DNA of 37,413 nucleotides from Nostoc sp. UCD121 (GCF_014222285.1 NZ_JACKZS010000061.1:1-37413); one strand, 5' to 3'; shown: positions 23,822-32,607, numbered from the stretch's first letter. The notes: generated by a model not told the origin, from the sequence alone. A program made the numbers and translations.

Positions 23822-26800
23822 TTAAACAAGCACAAAATTGTTTTCGGTTAGTGACAATCCAGTAGATAATTTTGCAAATTGTACCTGAGTAAACCCAGAC
23901 GCACTGCCATCTTGATCAAAGAACAATGCACCTGTAGAATCGTCATAGATGAATCGTTGGCTGCTTGTAGTTGCAGATGTTCCAATAGTAAACTGAGTTT
24001 TCTGAAGTAAACCTATTGATAATCCGCCAGCAAAATTAAAAGCATATACCTGAATCAGTTCATTAGTGGTGTTGAAGTCATAAATAGTGTTAACACCTCC
24101 ATTGTAATTATTGAAACCAAAGGTATCAGTCCCATCCCCTCCATAGAGGCTATCATTACCGTTTCCACCAGTAAGGATATCATTACCATTGGTGCCGACA
24201 ATAAAGTCATTGTAGTCTGTACCTGAGATGTTTAATCGTTCGATATTGTTGTAGTTAACCTGATACTTGCCCACTGTAATTGCTCCAATGTTAGTAGCAG
24301 CATCGAATGTCGTTGTGATTCCCCCAGCAGTAAAGTTGTAAAAGGTGAACAACAAATCTTCACCATTACCCCCATCTACCGTTTGAGTCACTAAATCAGA
24401 CAGAGCAGTATCTGGGGAATTAGTGATTAGATAGAAGGAATCATTGCCATCGCCCCCAGACAAGAGGTTATCACCTGTTGAACTGCTAGCATTTAAGGTA
24501 TCGTCACCAGCGCCACCGTTGAGGGTGTTATTACCAGATGGGCGAGAGTCGGAGTAGTCATAGGAGGAGTAGTAGGAGTAGTCGCCAGAAATGTCAAGAG
24601 AATCATTGCCATCACCCCCAAAGAGTAGATTATCGCCTTTTGAACCGCTAGCCTTCAATGTATCGTCACCAACACCTCCATTGAGGGTGTTATTGCCTAA
24701 TGAGCGAGAGTCAGAGGAGTTGCCGTAGTTCTCTACGTAGCCGCCAGAGATGTCAAGAGAATCATTACCATCATTCCCAGAGAGCAGGTTATCACCTTTT
24801 GAACCACCAGCACTCAAGGTGTCGTTACCAGCACCTCCGTTGAGAGTGTTATTGCCTAATGAGCGAGAGTCGGAGGAGTAGCCGTAACTGTTGCTGTAAC
24901 TGCCAGAGACATTAAGAGAATCATTGTCATCGCCCCCAGAGAGCAGGTTATCACCTTTTGAACCACCAGCACTCAAGGTATCGTTACCAATACCTCCATT
25001 GAGAGTGTTATTGCCTAATGAGCGAGAGTCGGAGGAGTAGCCGTAACTGTTGCTGTAACTGCCAAAGACACTAAGAGAATCATTACCATCGCCCCCAAAG
25101 AGCAGGTTATCGCCTGTTGAACTGCTAGCACTCAAGGTATCGTTACCAATATCTCCATTGAGAGTGTTATTTCCCGCACCACCTCTGAGTATGTCATTAC
25201 CACTTAAGCCGTCTATGATGTCGTCACCTCCCTGACCATTGATGACATCATCGGAGTTGTCAAAACCTGTAATGTTATTATCGAGGTCATTGAGGAAGGT
25301 AACAGTGTTCCTTTTGAACAAGCTAGTTTGAGTGGAATTAGCATCAAACACATCAAAACTGTCGGTAATGCTGGTTTCATCAAATAGGATATTGCCAATA
25401 GCAGGTCGTGAAGAAGTTGCTGGCAGATTATCCAGATTTTCTAATTTGAAGTTTTGGAGAATGATTTGGGTACTACTAAAATCTCCAAAGGTAATTTCTA
25501 AGTTGTTACCATTTTGAGTTAATTGCAGATTTTGAGCAGTGAATTTATTACCACTAAATTGCAAGGTGTCTACAGAGGCAATCACTGCTGTTGATGGATT
25601 TGAGCCTTTACCTACGCCACCGAAATCGGTGATAATATCAGTCCCCTCGGAAAAGTAGTCGTAAATAAATTTATCATTGCCAGCGCCACCAGTTAGGATA
25701 TCGTTACCATTCCCACCTGTGAGGATATCATTACCTCTACCGCCAATAATCGTATCATTATCACCAGCACCGGCGAGTGTATCGTTCCCATCGTTCCCCA
25801 CAATGTTGTCATTGTAGAATGTACCTGAAATATTGAATCGTTCGATATTACTGTAACTAACCTGATTTGTGCCTACCGTAATTAAGCCAATGTTAGTAGT
25901 GGCATTGAAAGTCGTTGTAATCCCCGCAGCACTATTGGTGTAAATGACGGACAACACATCGTCACCCTTACCGCCATCTATGGTATCATTGCCAGCAGCA
26001 CCGGTGGAGAGAGTATCGTTTCCACAGTTGCCCATAATGTTGTCATCGTAGGCTGTACCTGTGATATCTAATTGTTCGATATTCTTGTAACTAACCCGAT
26101 ATGTGCCTGCCGTAATTGATCCAGTGTTGGTAGTGGCATTGAAGGTGGTTGTAATCCCCCCAGAAGCATCGTAGTAATTTACGGACAACAAATCGTTACC
26201 CTTACCCCCATCTATGGTATCTTTGCCACCATTGCCTGTGGAGAGCGTATCATTTCCATTGCTCCCCACAATATTGTCATCATCGGCTGTACCTGAGATA
26301 TTTAATTTTTCGATATTCTTGTAACTAACCCGATATGTGCCTGCCGTAATTGATCCAGTGTTGGTAGTGGCATTGAATGTTGTTGTAATGCCGCCTGTAG
26401 TATTACTGTCATAACTGTAACCAACGGACAACAAATCGTCACCCTTACCCCCATCTACCGTTTGATTCTCTAAATTTAGATAGAAGGAATCATTGCCATC
26501 GTCCCCAAAGAGGAAGTTATTTCCTGTTGAATTCTCAGCCCTCAAGGTATCGTCACCAGCACCACCATTGAGAGTATTATTGCCTGAAGACAATAATATA
26601 CTATTGTAGTAAATGGGAATACTAGAGATATCAAGATAATCATTGCCATCGCCACCAGATAGCAGGTTATTGCCTGATGTTCCCTCAGCCATCAAGTAAT
26701 CGTTACCAGCGCCACCGTTGAGGGTGTGATTACCTGATGAGATATAATTAGGAACTCCTTTATAAGTAAATACACTAGAGGTGGTGAGAGTATCATTGCC

Positions 26801-27802
26801 ATCGCCTCCAGAGAGTAAGTTATTGCCCGATGGAGACTGAGCAGACAAGTAATCGTTACCAGCGCCACCGTCAAGGGTGTTATTACTTGAGGAGGCAATA
26901 TAGTCGTTTCCGCCGTAAATAAAAAGAAAAGAGGCGGAAAGATAATCATTGCCATCGCCCCCAGAAAGGAAATTATTGCCGGATGTTGCCCTAGCATCTA
27001 AAGTATCGTCACCAATGCCACCATTGAGAGTGTTATCGCCTGTTGAAGTATCAACATTCAAGTAATCGTCACCAATGTCACCAATGAGGGCATTATTGCT
27101 ATTGCCCTGATAATCAATGAGAGTATCATTCCCTGCACCACCAATGAGAGTATCATTTCCTGCACCACCCCTCAGAAGGTCATCGCCACTCTTGCCTTCA
27201 ATACGGTCATTTCCACCTTGACCATTGATCACATCATCTGAGTTGTCAAAGCCACTAACATTATTGGAGAGGTCGTTAAGGAAGGTGACTGTGTTCTTGT
27301 TGAAGATAGTAGTTTGGGTGGAGTTGGCATTGAAGACATCAAAGCTGTCAGTGATGCTAGTTTGCACATCAAACTCTATATTTGCCAAGTCTACACTGGC
27401 TCCAGTAGAGTTACTCAGGTTTTCCAGGTTTTCCAGGGCAAAGTTCTCCAGGATGACTTTGGAATCAAGCACATTTTCAAATGTGATTTCCAGATTCTTT
27501 CCATTCTGCGTCAGCAGCATATTTCGGGCAGTAAAGGCAGCACCTTGGAATTTTAGGGTATCCACTTCGGCGATGACTCCTGCCGAGGGATTTACGCCTT
27601 TACCTATACCGTTAAAATCTGTGATGAGATCAATTCCGGTGTAGTAGTTGTAAACAAACTGATCTTTCCCACCACCACCAGTTAGGGTGTCATCACCTTC
27701 GTTACCTGTGATGGTATCGTTACCTGCTTCACCATTAATCGTGTCCGCTTCATAACTGCCTACTAGAGTATCGTTACCGTTGGTTCCAATGATATTCGCC
27801 AT
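23822..27802 (-). CDS. RTX-type calcium-binding repeat protein
   Basis: 1,326 residues dominated by GGxGxDxLx nonapeptides (for example GGAGNDTLI, GGDGNDSLY) that bind Ca2+ as beta-rolls. There is no N-terminal signal peptide. The end (GALFFDQDGSASGFTQVQFA, then KLSTGLSLTENNFVLV) is typical of cyanobacterial type I secreted RTX proteins, so export by an ABC/HlyD/TolC machine elsewhere is inferred. The gene is a tandem duplication: a module from VDTLxF to FDNSDDVINGQGG occurs at about residues 81-190 and again at about 742-855, roughly 660 residues apart, half of the total length. Between these lie Ser/Gly/Asn ladder repeats and four copies of a TTTFxAxTNxGxITxG...YxNIExLxISGT unit. No protease, lipase or adhesin domain is visible, so a surface or matrix role is likely. 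I saw no HIP1 octamer in the whole gene. Confidence 0.88.
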   Translation of the reverse strand: MANIIGTNGNDTLVGSYEADTINGEAGNDTITGNEGDDTLTGGGGKDQFVYNYYTGIDLITDFNGIGKGVNPSAGVIAEVDTLKFQGAAFTARNMLLTQNGKNLEITFENVLDSKVILENFALENLENLSNSTGASVDLANIEFDVQTSITDSFDVFNANSTQTTIFNKNTVTFLNDLSNNVSGFDNSDDVINGQGGNDRIEGKSGDDLLRGGAGNDTLIGGAGNDTLIDYQGNSNNALIGDIGDDYLNVDTSTGDNTLNGGIGDDTLDARATSGNNFLSGGDGNDYLSASFLFIYGGNDYIASSSNNTLDGGAGNDYLSAQSPSGNNLLSGGDGNDTLTTSSVFTYKGVPNYISSGNHTLNGGAGNDYLMAEGTSGNNLLSGGDGNDYLDISSIPIYYNSILLSSGNNTLNGGAGDDTLRAENSTGNNFLFGDDGNDSFYLNLENQTVDGGKGDDLLSVGYSYDSNTTGGITTTFNATTNTGSITAGTYRVSYKNIEKLNISGTADDDNIVGSNGNDTLSTGNGGKDTIDGGKGNDLLSVNYYDASGGITTTFNATTNTGSITAGTYRVSYKNIEQLDITGTAYDDNIMGNCGNDTLSTGAAGNDTIDGGKGDDVLSVIYTNSAAGITTTFNATTNIGLITVGTNQVSYSNIERFNISGTFYNDNIVGNDGNDTLAGAGDNDTIIGGRGNDILTGGNGNDILTGGAGNDKFIYDYFSEGTDIITDFGGVGKGSNPSTAVIASVDTLQFSGNKFTAQNLQLTQNGNNLEITFGDFSSTQIILQNFKLENLDNLPATSSRPAIGNILFDETSITDSFDVFDANSTQTSLFKRNTVTFLNDLDNNITGFDNSDDVINGQGGDDIIDGLSGNDILRGGAGNNTLNGDIGNDTLSASSSTGDNLLFGGDGNDSLSVFGSYSNSYGYSSDSRSLGNNTLNGGIGNDTLSAGGSKGDNLLSGGDDNDSLNVSGSYSNSYGYSSDSRSLGNNTLNGGAGNDTLSAGGSKGDNLLSGNDGNDSLDISGGYVENYGNSSDSRSLGNNTLNGGVGDDTLKASGSKGDNLLFGGDGNDSLDISGDYSYYSSYDYSDSRPSGNNTLNGGAGDDTLNASSSTGDNLLSGGDGNDSFYLITNSPDTALSDLVTQTVDGGNGEDLLFTFYNFTAGGITTTFDAATNIGAITVGKYQVNYNNIERLNISGTDYNDFIVGTNGNDILTGGNGNDSLYGGDGTDTFGFNNYNGGVNTIYDFNTTNELIQVYAFNFAGGLSIGLLQKTQFTIGTSATTSSQRFIYDDSTGALFFDQDGSASGFTQVQFAKLSTGLSLTENNFVLV
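24480..25140 (-). repeat. 159-162-bp tandem DNA repeats inside the RTX gene
   Basis: The marker GCGAGAGTC recurs at about 24540, 24702, 24861 and 25020, spaced 162, 159 and 159 bp (53-54 codons). The two units starting at 24861 and 25020 are nearly identical in DNA. They encode a SYSNSYGYSSDSRSLGNNTL type ladder followed by RTX nonapeptides. Unit number could vary by recombination. Confidence 0.8.
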
Positions 27803-28452
27803 AATTTTCTACCTACCTAAATTGATTTTTGCAGTAACTTTCAGTTGTGAATTTGCAGTTTTCATTGTTTTCATGCACAAAATTGCACCGAAATCTGCAT
27901 ATTTCATACTTCAACCTTGAAAAACAGTAAATTTATCGAAAATTTACCCGATTAGATGGCTTGGACTATCACTTATTTAAGTATTCTCTTACTATCTAAG
28001 TCTTAAGCACTGTACAAAATTATGAGGGTGTGTATTCATCACAATTGAATGTCTACAACCACCCTCCATATTTGTTTTTTGCCAGTGTTTAAGTCCTACT
28101 AGAAGAGAAAATATTCAAGTCAGTTTTAATTTGCTCAGATATTTTACTCCCTAACTTTACTTTTATTCTATTTATCTTTAGAGAGGTCTAGACATTTAAG
28201 TCATCTTTATTGAGAAGGAAGTTTAACTATTTTGTGCGTCTGTATAAAAAATATGATTTCCAATTTTCCTAATGGTAGTTTTCTCCTTTGACGAACCCAA
28301 ACAGGCTAAATCTCACCTGAATCTCAGAATTATCGCGTTTAGGAAAGGCAACTTTTTCTCGCAGCAAAATCCGGTGGCAACTGCGATCGCTTTCATACAA
28401 CGAGTTAATTGTTGCTTTAGTTACAGCTACTTTCAGGTAAATAGACCGCGCG

Positions 28453-28480
28453 GTAGGGGCGCAAGACCTTGCGCTCCTAC
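28453..28480. repeat. Short palindromic repeat GTAGGGGCGCAAG
   Basis: GTAGGGGCGCAAG (28453-28465), two-base loop, CTTGCGCTCCTAC (28468-28480): 12 of 13 pairs. This GC-rich palindrome type is widely dispersed in cyanobacterial intergenic DNA. Confidence 0.6.
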
Positions 28481-28583
28481 GACTGTAAAAGCCATTGAAG
28501 GAATAAACTCTAAGCTTGAAAGGTAGATAAATGTTCTATGAATGACTCTCAAATACAGAGTTGTTATCTTTCATTAGGAAGAC

Positions 28584-28612
28584 GCGATGCCTACGGCGGG
28601 CTGCGCCTACGC
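28584..28612. repeat. 29-nt GGGCTGCGCC repeat
   Basis: Begins GCGATGCCTACGG and ends GGGCTGCGCCTACGC. It is the same as 5487-5515 apart from two bases, and its first 13 bases recur at 66-78. Partly palindromic (GCGTAGGC/GCCTACGC). Confidence 0.7.
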
Positions 28613-28722
28613 ACAACTGCTTCGTAGGATAGTAAAAGTTGAAAGCTTGTAATCGGCTCAGATCGTTTGGAATAAGCGATTACAAGTCAGCATTAAGCAG
28701 TTATATCGGAGTTTTGAAGATT

Positions 28723-29013
28723 ATGAATCAGACATTGACCCGTCCTTTGGCTGTTGTAACGGGTGCTTCTAGTGGTATTGGCTATGAACTCGCCAAACAG
28801 TTTGCTCAAAATGGCTTTGATCTGGTTGTCACAGCCACCGGCTCTAGCATTAATGAAGTGGCTGGTGCTTTTGAAGAACTAGGTGCCAAGGTTGAAACCG
28901 TACAGGCGGATCTTGCCACATACAATGGAGTCGAAACCCTTTATAACCAAATTCAAGCTATTGGAAGACCAGTGGAAGCGATCGCTATTAATGCCGGAGT
29001 TGGGTTCAGTTAA
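28723..29013 (+). pseudogene. Truncated SDR oxidoreductase
   Basis: 96 residues from ATG 28723 (GGAG 11 bases upstream). The N-terminal half of an SDR is well preserved: VVTGASSGIGYELAKQFAQN with the Rossmann glycines, VQADLATYNGVETLYNQI, and the NAG strand AIAINAGVGFS, where a TAA follows at once. A full SDR of this type needs about 260 residues. The catalytic Tyr-x-x-x-Lys is absent and is not found in other frames downstream, so this is a 3'-deleted gene and not a simple frameshift. Just after the stop, CGCGAT-AA-ATCGCG (29046-29059) forms a perfect palindrome, perhaps marking the deletion or insertion junction. Confidence 0.75.
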
Positions 29014-29147
29014 GGGCTAATGGTAAAAATTTTGGGTTTTTGAGACGCGATAAATCGCGGTTTCTACAAGTGTTTTGGTCTTATCTGAACTGTATTGAGT
29101 TAAAATCGACTAAAATTGAATAGCTAAATAGCAGTTAATACTTTGTA

Positions 29148-29951
29148 ATGAATCCCTACGCTATCCTTAATCAGACCAAACTTCAGCGTGTTAGTGATGG
29201 CATAACCCAATCTCTACTAGAAAATTGCGAAACTGCCTCACATATCCTTATTTTAGTCTGGCCACAACTTGGGGATTTTGATAGTCTTGAATATGCGTGG
29301 TGGTTACAGCGCGAAGCTAAAAAATTGCCTCCTGAAAAACTCGCTATTCGTGCAGTCGGAATTGGCGATCGCGCCTCTGGAACAAAATTCTGTGAATATA
29401 CAGGATTTCCAGCCGAAAATTTATTTGTTGAACCTAATGCAGAACTACATCAACAACTCAAACTTTATTCAGGTCTGAATCTCCCTGTCCCTGGAATTTC
29501 CCCTACTCAGAAAGCTTGGCTAAATCTACTGTTCATGTGTGCAGGGTTTGGAAGTCCTGGAACCCTAAGAGAAGTTTTTCGAGGATACAGAGGCGATCGT
29601 CAAGCCCCTCAACTCATTGAAGATGATGAAATTATTCAAGGTACTCCTCTACCTGCCTTTCAAGGCTCGTTTTTCCAATTAGCTGGTGGAATTGGGTTTC
29701 AACGTCCCTTTGAATTAGCTACTCTACGGCTACGGAATATGGTGGAAGTTCTGAGCAATTGGCATACTTATGTACCTAATTCTGCTTACTTAACTCAGCG
29801 TGGTGGAACTTTTCTGTTTGATAGCCAAGGCCAGTTACTTTACGAACATCGAGATCCAGGAATTTTGGGCTTTGCTGCTAATATGAGTCGGCCCCTATCA
29901 TTTTTATCCCTTATCGAAACAGATAGCTTTACCTCAATTCATAATTCATAA
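29148..29951 (+). CDS. Peroxiredoxin-like (AhpC-TSA_2 type) protein lacking CxxC
   Basis: 267 residues. The N-terminal thioredoxin-like part (SHILILVWPQLGDFDSLEYA, LAIRAVGIGDRAS, FPAENLFVEPNAELHQQLKL, YSGL) and the C-terminal TPLPAFQGSFFQLAGGIGFQ and FLFDSQGQLLYEHRDPGILG follow the peroxiredoxin-like PRXL2/AhpC-TSA_2 layout shared by cyanobacteria and plant chloroplasts. In the active-site loop, where relatives carry a cysteine pair, this protein reads WPQLGDFDSL with no cysteine. The only cysteines are near 27, 82 and 131, so a classical peroxidase mechanism is unlikely. The ATG at 29148 starts MNPYAILNQTKLQRVSDGI; no strong ribosome binding site. It stands downstream of the truncated SDR on the same strand. 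Confidence 0.75.
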   Translation: MNPYAILNQTKLQRVSDGITQSLLENCETASHILILVWPQLGDFDSLEYAWWLQREAKKLPPEKLAIRAVGIGDRASGTKFCEYTGFPAENLFVEPNAELHQQLKLYSGLNLPVPGISPTQKAWLNLLFMCAGFGSPGTLREVFRGYRGDRQAPQLIEDDEIIQGTPLPAFQGSFFQLAGGIGFQRPFELATLRLRNMVEVLSNWHTYVPNSAYLTQRGGTFLFDSQGQLLYEHRDPGILGFAANMSRPLSFLSLIETDSFTSIHNS

Positions 29952-30187
29952 TTGCTATTTCAACAAAATCCAACCTAACAAAGTTGTCAAATTGAACGCT
30001 TTTGTGTGCATTTGCCCCATAACAGATGTACATCATCTGGTTGCCTGTTGTAGTTAACTATCTTCAGATTTAATACAAGTACTTTCATTACTTTTGCGCT
30101 CTTCAAGTTTGTGAATTGTGAACTATATGGTTACTCAATTTAAGTATTAAATAAAATCATTACCAATAGTTTAGGAAAAGCAAAGAC

Positions 30188-30553
30188 GTGAACCGTTTCA
30201 AAAAGCTATCCTCAATTGTGTTCTTGCTATTAGCCTTTATTTATCCACCTGGTTTGGCTGAAGCCAAGGATAACACTCTCAATAATGTTCTCAATGAACA
30301 GGCTCTTGACGCACAGACAAAATTAGTTGGAGAGCAAAGCGAAGAGCTTTTGTTAGCTCACCGACGGAATCGACGACGTTATCATAGACGGCAACGGACT
30401 GGAAAATATTATTATCAACGCCAGAGGAATCGACGACATTATTATAGACGGCGCTATCGCTCTGTAAATTATCACGGACAACCATATCGTCATGGAGAAT
30501 GGGAACTTGTGCGCGATCGTCATGGACGATTAATATATAATTGGCAGCGTTAA
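30188..30553 (+). CDS. Small exported Arg/Tyr/His-rich protein
   Basis: 121 residues from GTG 30188 (AGGAAAAG upstream at 30172-30179). Signal peptide: MNRFKK, hydrophobic about 8-22, cleavage near AEA (24-26). The mature part has an acidic/polar segment and then a strongly basic domain rich in Arg, Tyr and His. A direct repeat in the DNA (GAATCGACGACGTTATCATA and GAATCGACGACATTATTATA, both followed by GACGGC) gives two NRRxYxRR-type units. The end GEWELVRDRHGRLIYNWQR is reminiscent of small cyanobacterial periplasmic proteins with a terminal YxWxR. Its function is unknown; binding to cell-wall polymers or nucleic acid is possible from charge alone. Confidence 0.65.
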   Translation: MNRFKKLSSIVFLLLAFIYPPGLAEAKDNTLNNVLNEQALDAQTKLVGEQSEELLLAHRRNRRRYHRRQRTGKYYYQRQRNRRHYYRRRYRSVNYHGQPYRHGEWELVRDRHGRLIYNWQR

Positions 30554-30657
30554 ATAGTAAACTTTGCAGCCAATTTTGCCAGAGAATCTTTATGTGTAAA
30601 TCCTAACTTAGGCAGACTTATTCGAGACAAAATAGTGGGTATTGCCCATGTCTATCT

Positions 30658-31650
30658 TTAATCATTAATTGTTCCATCAGGCATAACTGCACCACGCAGA
30701 TTTGCACCCGTCAGATTTGTACTACTCATTTCTGCTCTGATCAAATTTGCCTTACTTAAATTAGCACCAGTCAAGTCTGTCCTAGCAAGATAGGCATCAA
30801 CCAAATCTGTTTCCGTAAGGTTAGCCTGACGCAGGTTAGCCCGACTTAAATCAACTCTATTTAGCCTTGCAAAACTTAAGTTTACTCCACTCATCTGACA
30901 TCTAGTCAGTTTAGCATCTGCCATAATTGCACCATACAAATTAACACCTGTAAGTTCGGCATCAATGAGGTTTGAACGTTCCAATCTAGCGTTCATCAGG
31001 TTAGCACCTTTCAAATTAGCACCACCGATGTTAGTATCTGCCAAAGATGCATTATGTAAAATCGCTTCACTCAAATTGGCATCACTCAAATCGGCATAAC
31101 GTAGCGTTGCCTCACTCAAGTTAGCACCACTCAAATCAGCTTTAGATAAGTCTACACCAGTTAAATCAGCGCCCCGCAGATCAGCCTTATGAAGATTAGC
31201 ACCCCGTAGACTTGCAGAGTACATTCTCTTTTCTTCTCGCAGGTTAGCCCCACGCAGACACGCACCAGTTAAATTTGCACCACTCAAATCTGCGCCACGT
31301 AAATCGGCATTCATCAAGTTAGTATCTAGCATATATGCCAAAGTTAAATTGGCATTACGCAAATCAGCACCCTGCAAAGTTGCACCATGTAAATTAGCAT
31401 CATGCAAGTTGGCGCTGATTAAACTTGCCTGATTTAGGTTCGCACCGCTTAGCTTTGTACAAACTAGGTTTGCGTGATTCAGAATTCCCCGACTTAGATA
31501 GCTAAAAATTAGGATAGCATTACCCAAATCTGCTTTATTCAAAGCTATGCCAATCAAGTCTGCACCAAACAAATTTATTCCATTTAAGTTGGCCTCAATA
31601 AATTTTGTTTCTCCATTCTCATAGCGCTTTAGAAGTTCATTAGCATCCAT
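30658..31650 (-). CDS. Pentapeptide-repeat protein
   Basis: 330 residues from ATG 31650, with AGGA seven bases upstream. An in-frame ATG at 31665 lacks such a site, and MDANELLKRYENGE is the usual family N-terminus. After about 20 residues nearly the whole protein is A(D/N)LxxA pentapeptides (for example ANLHDANLHGATLQGADLRN), about 60 units, giving a right-handed quadrilateral beta-helix about 15 coils long. One coil is interrupted near REEKRMYSASLRGANL. There is no signal peptide or membrane helix. Cytoplasmic pentapeptide proteins can mimic DNA or act as scaffolds; the function here is unknown. It lies 66 bp behind the duplicated-domain gene on the same strand, probably in one operon. Confidence 0.9.
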   Translation of the reverse strand: MDANELLKRYENGETKFIEANLNGINLFGADLIGIALNKADLGNAILIFSYLSRGILNHANLVCTKLSGANLNQASLISANLHDANLHGATLQGADLRNANLTLAYMLDTNLMNADLRGADLSGANLTGACLRGANLREEKRMYSASLRGANLHKADLRGADLTGVDLSKADLSGANLSEATLRYADLSDANLSEAILHNASLADTNIGGANLKGANLMNARLERSNLIDAELTGVNLYGAIMADAKLTRCQMSGVNLSFARLNRVDLSRANLRQANLTETDLVDAYLARTDLTGANLSKANLIRAEMSSTNLTGANLRGAVMPDGTIND

Positions 31651-31716
31651 ATTTTTTCCTATCAATTACCACAATATTTAAATTTTTCTCGGATTAACAA
31701 TAATCAAAAATTACCA

Positions 31717-32607
31717 TTATTCTTTGGGAGGAGGTGCTATAAATTGACAGGTATTACCATCATCATTGAGTCCAATTTTCTGATAAGGATTAACTGGTGT
31801 TTTAGTTCCTGGAGAGGGATCGTTGTTGAACGGATTATATCCATTGGCGCTGGGTGATATATCGCCATATAAAGCTCGCATAGATTGTATAATTCCACTA
31901 GCTGCTTGAATATTTTCATCCGGCTTCCCTAGAGATATAACAGCACTATTTAATTTAAATTCAAGCTCTCTCAGAGTTGGACAAATATTAAATAATCTCA
32001 GCAATAAATCATCAAGTTTTTGAGTCTTCAGTTTCAACCAGTCTTCTTCATTGAAAGTAAATTTTTTGTCAAGTGCAGAAAATAGAACTATTTTAGCCCT
32101 AAGTGGGTTAGTATACTTCATAATATTTTGGCGTAAATCAAACTGATTATATTGATATTTAATTTGACTGCTTGGAGATTTCTCGATAGAATTTAATGAT
32201 ATTGGTTCGGAATTATAAAATATTTGTTCCTCTTTGCAAGATTGATTTAATAATAGTCCTGTTGATTCTTCTTGATGAGGTTGATTTAAAAATATTCCTG
32301 TTGGTTCTTCAGGCGTTATATATAGTTTCTGCATCTGATGAAAAATAACATTGGCGATTATGGCGTATTCAGCTTGTTTATTAAGAGTTTTTACAACTTC
32401 AGATAAACTATAATTTAAGTTGTTGGTAGTAGGATTCAATCTAAATAATTCTTGAATTAATTCTTGTAATTTAAACCTATCTAGCGTCTCTTCATCATTC
32501 TCCCAAATCTTTTTACAAGTTGAGTATATTAATTTTTTAATCCGTTTGGAGTTTTCATGCTGTTCTAAATGTTTAGTTACTGCATCGAGACTAGATATAG
32601 TTTTCAT
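31717..32607 (-). CDS. Unrecognised protein with two copies of a helical domain
   Basis: 296 residues from ATG 32607, which has GGAG eight bases upstream; an upstream in-frame ATG (32643) has no such site. I recognise no family, but the protein is an internal duplication. Residues about 18-96 and 166-247 align: N..R.K..+.S...K, then KLQELIQELFRLNPTTNNLN against KLDDLLLRLFNICPTLRELE, then V..L.K..E....A..I...M..LY in both. Each copy is about 80 residues and helical. The linker holds a 13-residue tandem repeat (EEPTGIFLNQPHQ / EESTGLLLNQSCK). The C-terminal tail (about 250-296) is Pro/Asn-rich and ends APPPKE. No signal peptide. It is followed by the pentapeptide gene after 66 bp. A helical adaptor domain feeding a scaffold is an inference only. 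Confidence 0.65.
   Translation of the reverse strand: MKTISSLDAVTKHLEQHENSKRIKKLIYSTCKKIWENDEETLDRFKLQELIQELFRLNPTTNNLNYSLSEVVKTLNKQAEYAIIANVIFHQMQKLYITPEEPTGIFLNQPHQEESTGLLLNQSCKEEQIFYNSEPISLNSIEKSPSSQIKYQYNQFDLRQNIMKYTNPLRAKIVLFSALDKKFTFNEEDWLKLKTQKLDDLLLRLFNICPTLRELEFKLNSAVISLGKPDENIQAASGIIQSMRALYGDISPSANGYNPFNNDPSPGTKTPVNPYQKIGLNDDGNTCQFIAPPPKE

Larger units (their letters stand above)
27803..28722. other. Long repeat-rich spacer, no gene
   Basis: 920 bp between divergent genes. An 84-codon frame at 28272-28526 runs through the palindrome at 28453 and has no coding features, so I do not call it. The first 300 bp (AT-rich) should hold the RTX promoter. Two repeat elements are listed separately. 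Confidence 0.5.

Noticed and set aside
27225..27644. 139-codon ORF opposite the RTX gene
   Set aside because: Antisense of repeat-rich coding DNA; long frames are expected there.
28272..28526. 84-codon + strand ORF
   Set aside because: Runs through a dispersed palindromic repeat, with no ribosome binding site or protein-like pattern.
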